The position numbers and the translations under genes were made by a program. Source: Halobacteriales archaeon QH_10_67_22 (GTDB lineage Archaea; Halobacteriota; Halobacteria; Halobacteriales; Haloarculaceae). Taken from it: a stretch of 39,980 nt of DNA. The stretch covers positions 1 through 39,980 of the forward strand of contig PXQN01000003.1 of assembly GCA_003021305.1 (NCBI GenBank). The letters run 5' to 3'. Below the pieces are notes generated by a model, which worked only from the letters and a program-made list of their open reading frames with translations, ran no database searches and was not told where the DNA came from. Below are positions 26,056 through 33,577 of this stretch, one piece after another. Positions within the stretch are counted from its first letter, which is position 1. Every line of letters begins with the position of its first letter.

Positions 26056-26436
26056 GTGCCAGACCACGACAATGGAGGCGACACCGGGCCGGCTGACGTC
26101 CCGCCCGTCGACGCCGTCGACGACACGCCGACGGTCACGTGTACGCGCTGTGACCGCGAGTGGAACCTGGCGTATGAACTCGACGACCTCGGGGTCGGCA
26201 ACCAGGCTGTCGAACAGTTCGCGCTGGACCACAAACGCCACACCGGCCACTTCCCGGACGGAGTGGCAACCTGGCGAGCGGCGTGTCGCAACTGCCCCGA
26301 AGGGTCGGAACACCTCGCCGAACGCGGGGCGCGACGGTGGGCCGAAACCCACGCGAGACACACACGCCACAGCGTCGCTATCGACCACGCCGACGCCGAG
26401 GAGACGACCGTCGTCGACGGCCCCGCCGACGAGTGA
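26056..26436 (+). CDS. Small protein with duplicated CxxC / HxxHxxH zinc-site-like unit
   Basis: 126 residues, GTG start at 26056 (MPDHDNGGDTGPADVPPVDA). Two copies of one pattern are visible: Cys29-x2-Cys32 with His59-x2-His62-x2-His65, and Cys77-x2-Cys80 with His99-x2-His102-x2-His105. Each could bind zinc. No enzyme motif is seen. The start is not firm, since the frame is open far upstream, but the MFS promoter region lies there. Its TGA is the left flank of A3 and it converges on sufU. Confidence 0.75.
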   Translation: MPDHDNGGDTGPADVPPVDAVDDTPTVTCTRCDREWNLAYELDDLGVGNQAVEQFALDHKRHTGHFPDGVATWRAACRNCPEGSEHLAERGARRWAETHARHTRHSVAIDHADAEETTVVDGPADE

Positions 26437-26543
26437 TACGGTCGTGCGTAATTCTTTTCATGCCCACGTAATAGACGACCGTCCCCGTGGTCAGAAACGC
26501 CACTCCGCACCGACACTGCGGAAATTACGTACGCACGACCGTA
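26437..26543 (-). mobile_element. Family A palindromic element, copy A3, between two convergent stop codons
   Basis: 107 bp, reverse orientation. The left flank TGA (26434-26436) is the stop codon of the gene at 26056; the right flank TCA (26544-26546) is the complement of the sufU stop codon. The element therefore fills the whole space between the two genes. Confidence 0.88.
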
Positions 26544-26972
26544 TCACTCGTCGTCTTCGGTCGTCGTTTTCTCGAGGTCGACGTCCCCGAAGTAGATCCC
26601 CGCGCCGTCCTGTGCGACCTTCTCGGCGAGGACGGCACACTTGACCCGCATCGGGGAGATGTCGACCCCGAGCATGTCTATCACGTCGTCGCGGTCCATC
26701 TCTTGGAGGTCCGCGACGGCCATCCCGTGGAGCTGTTCCGAGAGCATTGACGCCGACGCCTGGGAGATCGCACAGCCGTCGCCCTGGAAGGCCACGGCCT
26801 CGATGGTCTCGTCGTCGTCGTCGAGGACGACGTCCATCCGTATCGTGTCGCCACACATCGGGTTCTCGCCGGTGTGGGAGTAGGTCGGGTCCTCGATCTC
26901 CCCGTAGTTGCGCGGGTTCTTGTAGTGGTCGAGGATCTGCTGTCGGTACATGTCCGATCCGCCGATTCCCAT
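26544..26972 (-). CDS. sufU: Fe-S cluster assembly scaffold/sulfur carrier SufU (IscU-like)
   Basis: A 142-residue IscU-fold protein starting MGIGGSDMYRQQILDHYKNPRNYG. The three conserved Cys are Cys40 (NPMCGDT), Cys67 (GDGCAISQAS) and Cys112 (VKCAVLAEK), with Asp42. The GCAIS-Q-AS context is that of SufU, which accepts persulfide sulfur from SufS. ATG at 26972 was chosen as the family start rather than the longer frame. SufS and a J-domain ferredoxin lie upstream on the same strand, separated by elements B3 and C5. Confidence 0.92.
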   Translation of the reverse strand: MGIGGSDMYRQQILDHYKNPRNYGEIEDPTYSHTGENPMCGDTIRMDVVLDDDDETIEAVAFQGDGCAISQASASMLSEQLHGMAVADLQEMDRDDVIDMLGVDISPMRVKCAVLAEKVAQDGAGIYFGDVDLEKTTTEDDE

Positions 26973-27070
26973 AGTGGATACAGATAGGCTCCAATCCCGG
27001 AAAAACGTTCCGAGGCAGGCCGCCGCACGCGGATGACCGGGCTCGGCCGGCCGTCGAAAAGCCAGTGTCA

Positions 27071-27179
27071 TACTGTCGGACACAAGTACGTGAACACGCT
27101 TGTCGGTGTGTCACCATCGAGACGTCTCGGAGACCACCAAACGAAGCATCGAGTGTCGGCTTGCTCGTGTCCGACAGTA
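27071..27179 (+). mobile_element. Family B palindromic element, copy B3
   Basis: 109 bp, orientation with CAAGTACGTGAACACG first, direct repeat TCA/TCA. The right TCA (27180-27182) is also the left TCA of C5. Confidence 0.88.
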
Positions 27180-27182
27180 TCA

Positions 27183-27262
27183 TAGTGATTATTGTAGCGA
27201 TTTGCCGGTACGACCGCACGATTGCGTGCGGTCGATCCGGAACAGACCGACAATAATCACTA
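27183..27262 (+). mobile_element. Family C palindromic element, copy C5
   Basis: 80 bp, plus orientation, direct repeat TCA/TCA. The right TCA (27263-27265) is the complement of the TGA stop codon of the J-ferredoxin gene, and the left TCA is shared with B3. Confidence 0.9.
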
Positions 27263-27985
27263 TCAGTCGTCGGCGTAGGCCTGTTCGAACGGCCGGGGCG
27301 GGAGCAGCAGGTCCTCCAGTTCCGGTACGTCCTTGACGTTGTAGACGACTTTCAACTCGGGCGTCGTCGGGATGCCGTTACAGGACAGCTGGAACCCGCG
27401 GGCGGCCAGGTCGTCGGGGAGGATGGTGTCGACGCGGGGCGCGAGCGACCCCTCGGTGAGATACACCGCGCAGTTCGCACAGGCCCCGCCCCGGCAGGCG
27501 AAGGGCCAGGCGAACCCGCGACGTTCGGCCGCTTCGAGCAGCGACTCCCGGGGTTCGACCCGGAACTCGCCGTAGTCGACCTCGCCCAGGTCGGCGCCGG
27601 CCGCCTTCGCGAACAGGTCGGGATCGTCCAGCTCCCAGCCGTGGTCGTCCAGCACCGCGTAGTTGAGATACTCGACGTGGGTACCTGTCCGGGGCGTTCC
27701 AGTCTCCCACTGGCTCGCGTCCGACCCATCCGTCGTCTCCGACCTGGCTCTGCCCGTGGGCCTGTTCGTCGCGCTGCTCCCGGTTCCTGTCGCGTCCGTA
27801 CCGTCGTCGAGCCGCGGCTCGTGACCCTCTATTATCTCCTCGTAGGCGACCTGAACCCGTTGAAACTCCTCGACGGTGCCGCCCTGGTCCGGGTGGGCCT
27901 CCTTGACACGCTCCCGGTAGGCGTCGTTGAGCGTGTCCTCGTCGACCCCCGGCTCCACTCCCAGCACCTCGTAGGGCGATTCCAC
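27263..27985 (-). CDS. J-domain / [2Fe-2S] ferredoxin fusion protein
   Basis: 240 residues, GTG start at 27985. Residues 1-55 are a J domain (YEVLGVEPGVDEDTLNDAY) with the HPD motif at 31-33. A Ser/Thr/Gly-rich linker (about 60-105) is followed by a plant-type [2Fe-2S] ferredoxin with Cys164, Cys169, Cys172 and Cys202 (ACRGGACANC ... LSCNG). The fusion is a known haloarchaeal ferredoxin form. The J domain could recruit DnaK for Fe-S transfer, fitting the position between sufS and sufU; this is inferred. TTTATAG lies 25-31 bp upstream. Confidence 0.92.
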   Translation of the reverse strand: MESPYEVLGVEPGVDEDTLNDAYRERVKEAHPDQGGTVEEFQRVQVAYEEIIEGHEPRLDDGTDATGTGSSATNRPTGRARSETTDGSDASQWETGTPRTGTHVEYLNYAVLDDHGWELDDPDLFAKAAGADLGEVDYGEFRVEPRESLLEAAERRGFAWPFACRGGACANCAVYLTEGSLAPRVDTILPDDLAARGFQLSCNGIPTTPELKVVYNVKDVPELEDLLLPPRPFEQAYADD

Positions 27986-28008
27986 GCATGCGTCTAATGA
28001 AAAGGCGT

Positions 28009-28016
28009 CTATAAAC
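28009..28016 (-). promoter_or_regulatory. TATA box of the J-ferredoxin gene
   Basis: On the minus strand GTTTATAG lies 24-31 bp before the GTG start. It touches the first base of the 21-bp inverted repeat at 28016. Confidence 0.55.
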
Positions 28017-28086
28017 CCACGTTTTTCGAGGAGCCCTTCCTCGCTCGCTTCGCTCGCTGCGGAGAGGGCTCCTCGAAAAACGTGGG
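28016..28086. terminator. 21-bp perfect inverted repeat between sufS and the J-ferredoxin gene
   Basis: Arms 28016-28036 (CCCACGTTTTTCGAGGAGCCC, given here by position) and 28066-28086 are exact reverse complements, with a 29-base loop rich in TCGCTCGCTTCGCTCGC. Both arms carry a run of five T/A. It can form a strong hairpin after sufS in the minus direction. A second small hairpin (CCGGACGC / GCGTCCGG, 28095-28121) follows. It could be a terminator or processing site, or a mobile palindrome of another kind. Confidence 0.55.
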
Positions 28087-28219
28087 CGAAAAAACCGGAC
28101 GCTCCTTGCAGTCGCGTCCGGCGAACCGCCTCGCCTCGCTCGGCGGACGTTCAGCAAGCGGTAGCGCGGAGCCCCCGGCCTCACGGAGCGAGCGAAGCGA
28201 GCGAGTAGGGCGGGGTAGT

Positions 28220-29461
28220 TTACGCGAACAGTTCTCGCGTCGCGTCGACGGCTTCGACGAGTTTGTCCACTTCCTCGCGCGTGTTGTAGAGGTAGAAGCT
28301 GGCGCGGGCGGAGGCCGCGGCGCCGAGTTTGTCGTGGAGGGGCTGGGTGCAGTGGTCGCCGGCACGGATGGCGACGGCGAACTCGTTGAGTATCTCGGAG
28401 GTGTCGTGGGCGTGGACGTCGCCGAGATTGAACGAGACCAGCGCCGCGCGGTCGTCGCCGGGCGGGCCGTACACCTCGACGTCGCCGGTCTCGGTGAGCC
28501 GGTCGTAGGCGTACTCGGCGAGCTGTTCGCCGTGGCGCTTGACGTTGTCCATCCCGATGTCGTCGAGGTAGTCACACGCCTCGGCCAGCGCGATGCCCTG
28601 GGCGATGACCGGCGTCCCGGCCTCGAATTTCCAGGGGAGTTCGTGCCACGTCGAGTCCTCGAAGGTGACCTTCGAGATCATCATCCCGCCGTAGAGGTAC
28701 GGCTGCATCTCTTCCAGGATGTGTTCCTTGCCGTACAGCACGCCGATCCCGGTCGGCCCACACATCTTGTGGCCCGAGAAGGCGAAGAAGTCGGCTCCCA
28801 TCTCCCCGACGTCGACGGGCATGTGGGGCACTGACTGGGCGCCGTCGACAAAGGCCAGCGCGTCGTGGTCGTGGGCTAGGTCCACGAGTTCCGAAACCGG
28901 ATTGACAGTACCGAGCGTGTTCGAGACGTGGACGACGCTGACCATCTCCGTGTCGTCGGTGACCAGTTCGCGGGCGTGGTCCATGTCGAGGTAGCCCTCG
29001 TCGTCGACGCGGATGTACTTCACCTCGGCGCCGGTCCTCTTGGCTATCTGTTGCCACGTCACGAGCGCGGCGTGGTGTTCCATCTCGGTCATGACGACCT
29101 CGTCGCCCGGCCCCAGTTCCGCCAGCCCCCACGCGTAGGCGACGGTGTTCATCGACTCCGTCGTGTTCTTGGTGAACACGACCTCCTCGCGGCCGTCGGC
29201 GCCGATGAACTCCGCGACCCGGTCGTGGGCGTCCTCGTATGCGATCGAGGCCTCCTGGCTCAACTGGTGGAGCCCCCGGTGGACGTTGGCGTTCGTGGTG
29301 TGGTAGTAGTCGACGATGGCGTCGACCACCGGCTCGGGCGTCTGGCTCGTCGCCGCGTTGTCGAGATAGACCAGCTGCTCGCCGTCGAACTCCCGCTGGA
29401 GGATCGGGAAGTCCGCCCGTATCCCCTCGACGTCGAGCGCGTCCGTTTCTGAGAGTCCCAT
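28220..29461 (-). CDS. sufS: Cysteine desulfurase SufS
   Basis: A 413-residue PLP enzyme that removes sulfur from cysteine as an enzyme-bound persulfide. Visible are YLDNAATSQTP, the His pair at 129-130 (EMEHHAA), Asp206 (VDGAQSVPH), the PLP lysine Lys232 (SGHKMCGP) and the catalytic Cys371 (RAGDHCTQPL). The short Cys loop is that of group II (SufS) enzymes, which work with SufU. A TATA-like AAAGTTAGC lies about 30 bp upstream. It heads the minus-strand series sufS, J-ferredoxin, sufU. Confidence 0.96.
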   Translation of the reverse strand: MGLSETDALDVEGIRADFPILQREFDGEQLVYLDNAATSQTPEPVVDAIVDYYHTTNANVHRGLHQLSQEASIAYEDAHDRVAEFIGADGREEVVFTKNTTESMNTVAYAWGLAELGPGDEVVMTEMEHHAALVTWQQIAKRTGAEVKYIRVDDEGYLDMDHARELVTDDTEMVSVVHVSNTLGTVNPVSELVDLAHDHDALAFVDGAQSVPHMPVDVGEMGADFFAFSGHKMCGPTGIGVLYGKEHILEEMQPYLYGGMMISKVTFEDSTWHELPWKFEAGTPVIAQGIALAEACDYLDDIGMDNVKRHGEQLAEYAYDRLTETGDVEVYGPPGDDRAALVSFNLGDVHAHDTSEILNEFAVAIRAGDHCTQPLHDKLGAAASARASFYLYNTREEVDKLVEAVDATRELFA

Positions 29462-29588
29462 TACCCGATCGAAGGCCCCGCAGGGCTAACTTTCCTTCGG
29501 TTCGTGCGAACTCTGGTTTGTGCTTCGGAAAGCGATGGCGGTCGCGGGTCCGCTTTAGGGGGCGATCCACCAGGGGCAGACCGGCGAG

Positions 29589-29879
29589 TCACAGCCAGAG
29601 CAGCTGTGCGTGGCGCGTCCCGTCGAGTTCGAGGACGTTGTCCTCGTCGACGAAGCCGTGTTCGACGGCCAGCGCAACGGCTTCGGTGCCGACGATGTTG
29701 GCGGTCGAACAGCGCGCGAGGCTGTCCAGCACCTCCGTCTCGGTGGCCTCGGGACCGTCGTAGAAGTCCGGGTCGACGGTCAGGGAGACCGCCCCGTTCT
29801 CGAACGTCTCGCCGAGCACGTCGGGGTCACAGACCGAGACGAGCAGACCCTCGTCGGTGTCGCGCTCGTTGAGCAGCAT
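29589..29879 (-). CDS. DUF424 family protein
   Basis: A 96-residue protein starting MLLNERDTDEGLLVSVCDPD, with VLGETFENGAVSLTVDPDFY and IVGTEAVALAVEHGFVDEDN, which match DUF424, an archaeal family of unknown function often near translation genes. It directly follows the TPR gene with no gap (stop of the TPR gene at 29880, start here at 29879), so the two are co-transcribed. 127 bp separate its stop from the sufS start. Confidence 0.88.
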   Translation of the reverse strand: MLLNERDTDEGLLVSVCDPDVLGETFENGAVSLTVDPDFYDGPEATETEVLDSLARCSTANIVGTEAVALAVEHGFVDEDNVLELDGTRHAQLLWL

Positions 29880-30608
29880 CTATTCGAGGAGGTCCGCCTC
29901 GGCCTCCTGGCGGAGTTCGTCTGCCTCCTCGGCCAGCTCCTCGGCGCGGTCGTACTCGCCCAGTTCTTCGAGGGCGCGGGCTTTCTCCTCTATGATCTCG
30001 GCGTTCCTGAACCCGAGACGGATGGCGTTGTCGAAGGCGTTGCGGGCGTCCTCCGCGAGGCCGCGTTCGAGCAGGAAGAAACCCCGGTTGTACCAGCCCT
30101 GCGCGAACCTGGGGTCGACCTCGACGGCGCGTTCGGCGTGTTCGAGGGCCTGTTCGGTCCGGCCCGACTCCCAGAGGGCGAAAGCGAGGTTGGTGTGAGC
30201 GGTCGCGGCGTGTTCGGAGTCGTCGTCGATCGACAGCGCCTCCCGGTAGGCGCCGATAGCGGCGTCGTACTCCTCCAGTTCGGCGTGTGCGGCGCCCTTG
30301 TTAGTCCGGGCTTCCTGTTCGATGCGGTCGTCCTCGGCGAAACGGGCGGCCCGCTCCAGGGCGTCGGTGGCCTGCTCGTAGCGGTTGATCCCGATGTAGC
30401 TGATCCCGACGTCGAGCAGTTGCTCGGCGTCGACGTCGTCGCTGGCGAGGTTGCGCTCGTCGAGCAGGTCCGTCAGCACACGCGAGTCGACCGGGTCCAC
30501 GGTGTCCGGGTCGACGTTGAACTCCGGCGGGTCGATGTCGAACCCCTCGTATGGGTCGCCAAAGCCCTGCCCCGAGGAGAACTCGTAGTCGTCCCTGTCG
30601 TCAGTCAT
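29880..30608 (-). CDS. Tetratricopeptide repeat protein
   Basis: A 242-residue soluble protein. The first 60 residues are acidic and unstructured (MTDDRDDYEFSSGQGFGDPY), then about five TPR units follow, seen as YIGINRYEQATDALERAARF, LEEYDAAIGAYREALSID, WESGRTEQALEHAERAVEVD, LLERGLAEDARNAFDNAIRL and LEELGEYDRAEELAEEADEL. TPRs mediate protein contacts; the partner is unknown. GGGTTAAGG 24-32 bp upstream is the likely TATA box. DUF424 follows directly in the same operon. Confidence 0.9.
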   Translation of the reverse strand: MTDDRDDYEFSSGQGFGDPYEGFDIDPPEFNVDPDTVDPVDSRVLTDLLDERNLASDDVDAEQLLDVGISYIGINRYEQATDALERAARFAEDDRIEQEARTNKGAAHAELEEYDAAIGAYREALSIDDDSEHAATAHTNLAFALWESGRTEQALEHAERAVEVDPRFAQGWYNRGFFLLERGLAEDARNAFDNAIRLGFRNAEIIEEKARALEELGEYDRAEELAEEADELRQEAEADLLE

Positions 30609-30678
30609 ACCCTCGAGTACGCGAGGCGCAGGGTTAAGGGCTACGTCCCGCCGACGCCAGGGCCCTGGCCGGTCCTCA

Positions 30679-30785
30679 TACTGTCGGACACAAGTACGTG
30701 AACACGCTCGTCGGTGTTTCACCATCGAGACGTCTCGGAGACCGCCAACCGAAGTATCGAGTGTCGACTTGCTTGTGTCCGACTA
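30679..30785 (+). mobile_element. Family B palindromic element, copy B4, with 2-bp deletion at its right end
   Basis: 107 bp in the CAAGTACGTG-first orientation. The left flank is TCA. The right end reads GTCCGAC-TA instead of GTCCGACAGTA, a loss of AG. On the minus strand this makes TAG, the stop codon of the gene at 30783-31073. Confidence 0.8.
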
Positions 30786-31073
30786 CTCTATCGTGAACGC
30801 CGGTTCGGTGACGGACTCGCTTTTGCACTCGGGACAGCGCGCCGGGCGGTTGACGAGGTCGTCGAACCCGTCGAAGCCACAGTCCTCACATTCCGGCGGA
30901 GCGACCAGCAGCGTCTCGTCGGTCGGTTCCAGCGACCGGGCGATGTGGTCGACGTGCTGGAGGGCATCGTCGGTCGACACCTCGAACTCCCGGGCGAGCG
31001 CGCCCGCAGCCAGCGGTTCGCCGCGCAACCTGTCGGCGATACGCTGGCGGGTCGTCCGGCTCGCCTCGCGCAT
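30783..31073 (-). CDS. HTH-zinc-ribbon transcriptional regulator
   Basis: A 96-residue protein starting MREASRTTRQRIADRLRGEP. Residues 1-55 form a winged helix-turn-helix (LAAGALAREFEVSTDDALQH), followed by a zinc ribbon with Cys62-x2-Cys65 and Cys80-x2-Cys83 (CEDC ... CPEC). This is the archaeal group of predicted regulators with an HTH fused to a zinc ribbon (COG3357 type). Its TAG stop is formed inside the degenerate end of element B4. ATG at 31073 was chosen over upstream frames as the family start. Confidence 0.88.
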   Translation of the reverse strand: MREASRTTRQRIADRLRGEPLAAGALAREFEVSTDDALQHVDHIARSLEPTDETLLVAPPECEDCGFDGFDDLVNRPARCPECKSESVTEPAFTIE

Positions 31074-31158
31074 ACCCCCGGTTGGACGGGCGTTCACTAA
31101 GCCTTTCCGGGGAGTCCGATCAGGTGGCTTATCCGGTCCCGCACCCGATCTGGAGTCG

Positions 31159-31764
31159 ATGACCGACGCGACCCGGCGCGGCGGGGACGGGGCGAGCGCC
31201 GGCGAGGCTGCGACCGGCGACGCGGGGAGTGGCGACGCGGACACGGAACCCGCCGCCGACGACACCTACGGAGGTCTCGTCGGGGCCTTCCCGTACGCCG
31301 TCCGGGCCAGCGAGTCGCGGCTGTTCCGGGTCTACGCCGTCGGTGGCGGCCTCCTCGCCGGCCTCATCGTCGTTCTCTTCGCGCTCGCACTGGTCACGCT
31401 TCTCGGACGGACCGCCGGCGCGACCGGCGGGACGTTCACCTTCTCGCGGGCGTTTTTCGTCGTGGTGATGGTGCTCGTGGTCGTGCCGCTGGTCGCCCCG
31501 GTGTTGCTGGTCGCGCGCCGCCACCGGCGGTCGGGGTCGACCGCGGAATACGACCGGGCGCTCGCCGGCGCCGGCTGTCTGTTCGTGTTCGCGCTGTACC
31601 TCGGGCTCGTCATCTCGGCGCCCGATAGTCTGACCGACGACCCCGGCGGCGGCCCGCTGGGGGCGGTCGTGACGTGGCTGTACGCGCTCCCGCGGACCGC
31701 CGGGGCCGTCCCGCCGCTCGTCGCCGCTGCCGGCGTGTACGCCGTCCACCGACTGGTGCGGTAG
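31159..31764 (+). CDS. Integral membrane protein of unknown function
   Basis: 201 residues. About 45 disordered acidic/Ala-Gly residues (MTDATRRGGDGASAGEAATG) precede four hydrophobic segments (for example YAVGGGLLAGLIVVLFALAL, VVVMVLVVVPLVAPVLLVAR and CLFVFALYLGLVISA). A basic loop RRHRRSGS follows helix 2. No transporter or enzyme motif is seen. Divergent from the HTH-zinc gene; DUF5812 follows 41 bp downstream in the same direction. Confidence 0.78.
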   Translation: MTDATRRGGDGASAGEAATGDAGSGDADTEPAADDTYGGLVGAFPYAVRASESRLFRVYAVGGGLLAGLIVVLFALALVTLLGRTAGATGGTFTFSRAFFVVVMVLVVVPLVAPVLLVARRHRRSGSTAEYDRALAGAGCLFVFALYLGLVISAPDSLTDDPGGGPLGAVVTWLYALPRTAGAVPPLVAAAGVYAVHRLVR

Positions 31765-31805
31765 TCGTCGAAACGGGCAAGACCCCCGGTCGACTACGAC
31801 CGTCC

Positions 31806-32264
31806 ATGAAAGAGGGGACCTTCCTGGTCGTCAAGGCCGACGCCGAAACCGCCGTCCTGCGCGACGTGAGCGACAGCCAGGTCCACACGCTCGCCGAGAA
31901 CCCCGACCTCGAGGCGGGGACGGTCGCCGATGCGACGCTCGAACCCGAACCGCCCCTGGAGGTCGCCTGGCGGGTCATGGACCTGGAGCGGACGTTCACC
32001 GTCGAGGTTGGCGAGAGCGAGGAACCGCCGACACAGCGCGCCCGCGAGACGGCCGCCGGCCAGCCCGTCGGCGAACTCACCCGCCACGAACGCGCCGGCA
32101 CCGGCGAGGTCCACGTCCTGACCGTTCCGGAGGAGGGCACCGACGCGGCCGTCGCCGACGTCCTCGCCGACGAGGCGACCGTCGAACGCGCGGCCCGCCT
32201 GGGCGTCGAACGCGTCGAAGTGCGCGCCGAACCCGGCGTCGTCAGCGTCCGCTACCTGCCCTGA
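31806..32264 (+). CDS. DUF5812 family protein
   Basis: 152 residues starting MKEGTFLVVKADAETAVLRD, followed by VSDSQVHTLAENPDLEAGTV, which I recognise as haloarchaeal DUF5812. It is soluble and very acidic, with two predicted beta-rich parts (VAWRVMDLERTFTVEVGE; TGEVHVLTVPEEGTDAAVAD). No function is known. ATG at 31806 is the family start. Its stop lies 14 bp before element B5. Confidence 0.85.
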   Translation: MKEGTFLVVKADAETAVLRDVSDSQVHTLAENPDLEAGTVADATLEPEPPLEVAWRVMDLERTFTVEVGESEEPPTQRARETAAGQPVGELTRHERAGTGEVHVLTVPEEGTDAAVADVLADEATVERAARLGVERVEVRAEPGVVSVRYLP

Positions 32265-32278
32265 ACTCCCGACCGGTA

Positions 32279-32387
32279 TACTGTCGGACACAAGTACGTG
32301 AACACACTCGTCGGTGTTTCACCATCGAGGCGTCTCGGAGACCGCCAACCGAAGTATCGAGTGTCGACTTGCTTGTATCCGACAGTA
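32279..32387 (+). mobile_element. Family B palindromic element, copy B5
   Basis: 109 bp in the CAAGTACGTG-first orientation. Flanks are GTA (left) and TTA (right), so the target repeat is imperfect. One terminal base differs (CTTGTATCC). Confidence 0.85.
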
Positions 32388-32461
32388 TTAGTCGGGGCAG
32401 CCGAGGGTCCTTTCGCGTGATTGCGAGGGACTTATGACGACCACGGTCGACACGGGAACCG

Positions 32462-33408
32462 ATGACTGACAACGACCGACCGCGACTCCGTGACTTCGGC
32501 GTCGAACCGGGAACCTTCGAGCCCGGACCCGGGAACGCGGTCACAGACGTCCCTTCGGTGGCCGTCGGCCACGAGACGCTCGTGGAGGGTGACCCGGAGG
32601 ACCCGCCGTGTGTCCGGACCGGCGTCACCGCTGTCGACGTCCCCGACAGGAACCTCTACCGGGAACCACTGGTCGGGGCGACCCACGTCATAAACGGCTA
32701 CGGGAAGTCGACCGGATTCGCGCAGGTGAACGAACTCGGCCGCATCGAGACGCCGCTGTTGCTCACCAACACGCTCAACGTCTGGCGCGTCGCCGACGCG
32801 CTCGTCGACCACGTCCTCGACAGCAACCCGGACGCGCTCTCGATCAACCCGGTCGTCGGGGAGTGCAACGACGGTCGGCTCAATAACATCCAGTCGAGAC
32901 ACGTCGGGCCCGAGCACGTCCACTCGGCGCTCGCGTCAGCCTCGGACGACGTTCACGCCGCGTCTCGGGTCATACCCTGGGCGCGCTGGTGCTCGTCAAC
33001 ACCGGTCAGAGCAGGCACCTCCGCGTCGAGGGCCACCACGTCGGGGCCAGCCTCACCCCACCGTCGAGTCCCGAACCGGCCGAGGGCTCGATCATGATGC
33101 TCGTCGGGACCGACGCGCCGCTGGACCACAGACAGCTCGAACGGGTCGCGAGGCGGACGACGTTCGGCCTGGCACGCACCGGCAGCGCAGGCCAGCACGG
33201 AAGCGGCGACTTCGCCGTCGCGTTCACGACCCACACCGGCGGACCCGCTCTCCCGGAGGAGTCGCTGGACCCCCTGTTCGAGGCGACGGTCGAGGCCGTC
33301 GAGGAAGCCGTGGTCAACTCCGTGCTCCGGGCGGAGACGGTGGTCGGCACAACGACCACAGCCCACGCCATCCCGGTCGACGAGCTGCGAGGACTCCTCG
33401 GCGACTGA
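32462..33408 (+). pseudogene. P1-family (DmpA/S58-like) peptidase, broken by deletion and frameshift
   Basis: The first frame (MTDNDRPRLRDFGVEPG, then VTDVPSVAVGHETL, NPVVGECNDGRLNN) and the second frame (HTLGALVLVNTGQSRHL, then GSIMMLVGTDAPLDHRQLER and SGDFAVAFTTHTGG) are halves of one P1 peptidase. They join at about 32971 in different frames. The conserved glycine-rich block between the SDDV and ASRV positions, about 20 residues in intact members, is missing. The self-cleavage Gly-Ser of GSIMM is still present. A functional enzyme is unlikely. Confidence 0.85.
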
Positions 33409-33420
33409 GCGAGCGCGTCA

Positions 33421-33527
33421 TACGGTCGTGCGTAACTAATTTCTGCAGTGTCGGTTCGGATCGACGTTTCGGACCACGGGGACAGTCGTCTGTTACGTGG
33501 GCACAAAAAGAATTACGCACGACCGTA
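33421..33527 (+). mobile_element. Family A palindromic element, copy A4
   Basis: 107 bp, plus orientation, direct repeat TCA/TCA, 12 bp after the P1 peptidase stop. It is the closest intact relative of A2 and supplies the empty-site sequence GTCTGTTACGTGGG. Confidence 0.9.
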
Positions 33528-33577
33528 TCACGGACGCCGCCCGTCGGAGCCGTCGCCCGGGAACGGGCCGGACCCTG

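Larger units (their letters stand above)
26973..27262. other. Intergenic region filled by two mobile elements
   Basis: Between the sufU start and the J-ferredoxin stop there are 290 bp, of which B3 and C5 with their target repeats make up 195 bp. The remaining 95 bp hold the sufU upstream region, where no clear TATA box is seen. Confidence 0.6.

Noticed and set aside
28120-28215. GAGCGAAGCGAGCGAG-like repeats after the sufS stop as a special element
   Set aside because: Runs of GAGCGA/TCGCTCGCTTCGC are common low-complexity intergenic sequence in haloarchaea; apart from the 21-bp inverted repeat nothing organised was found.
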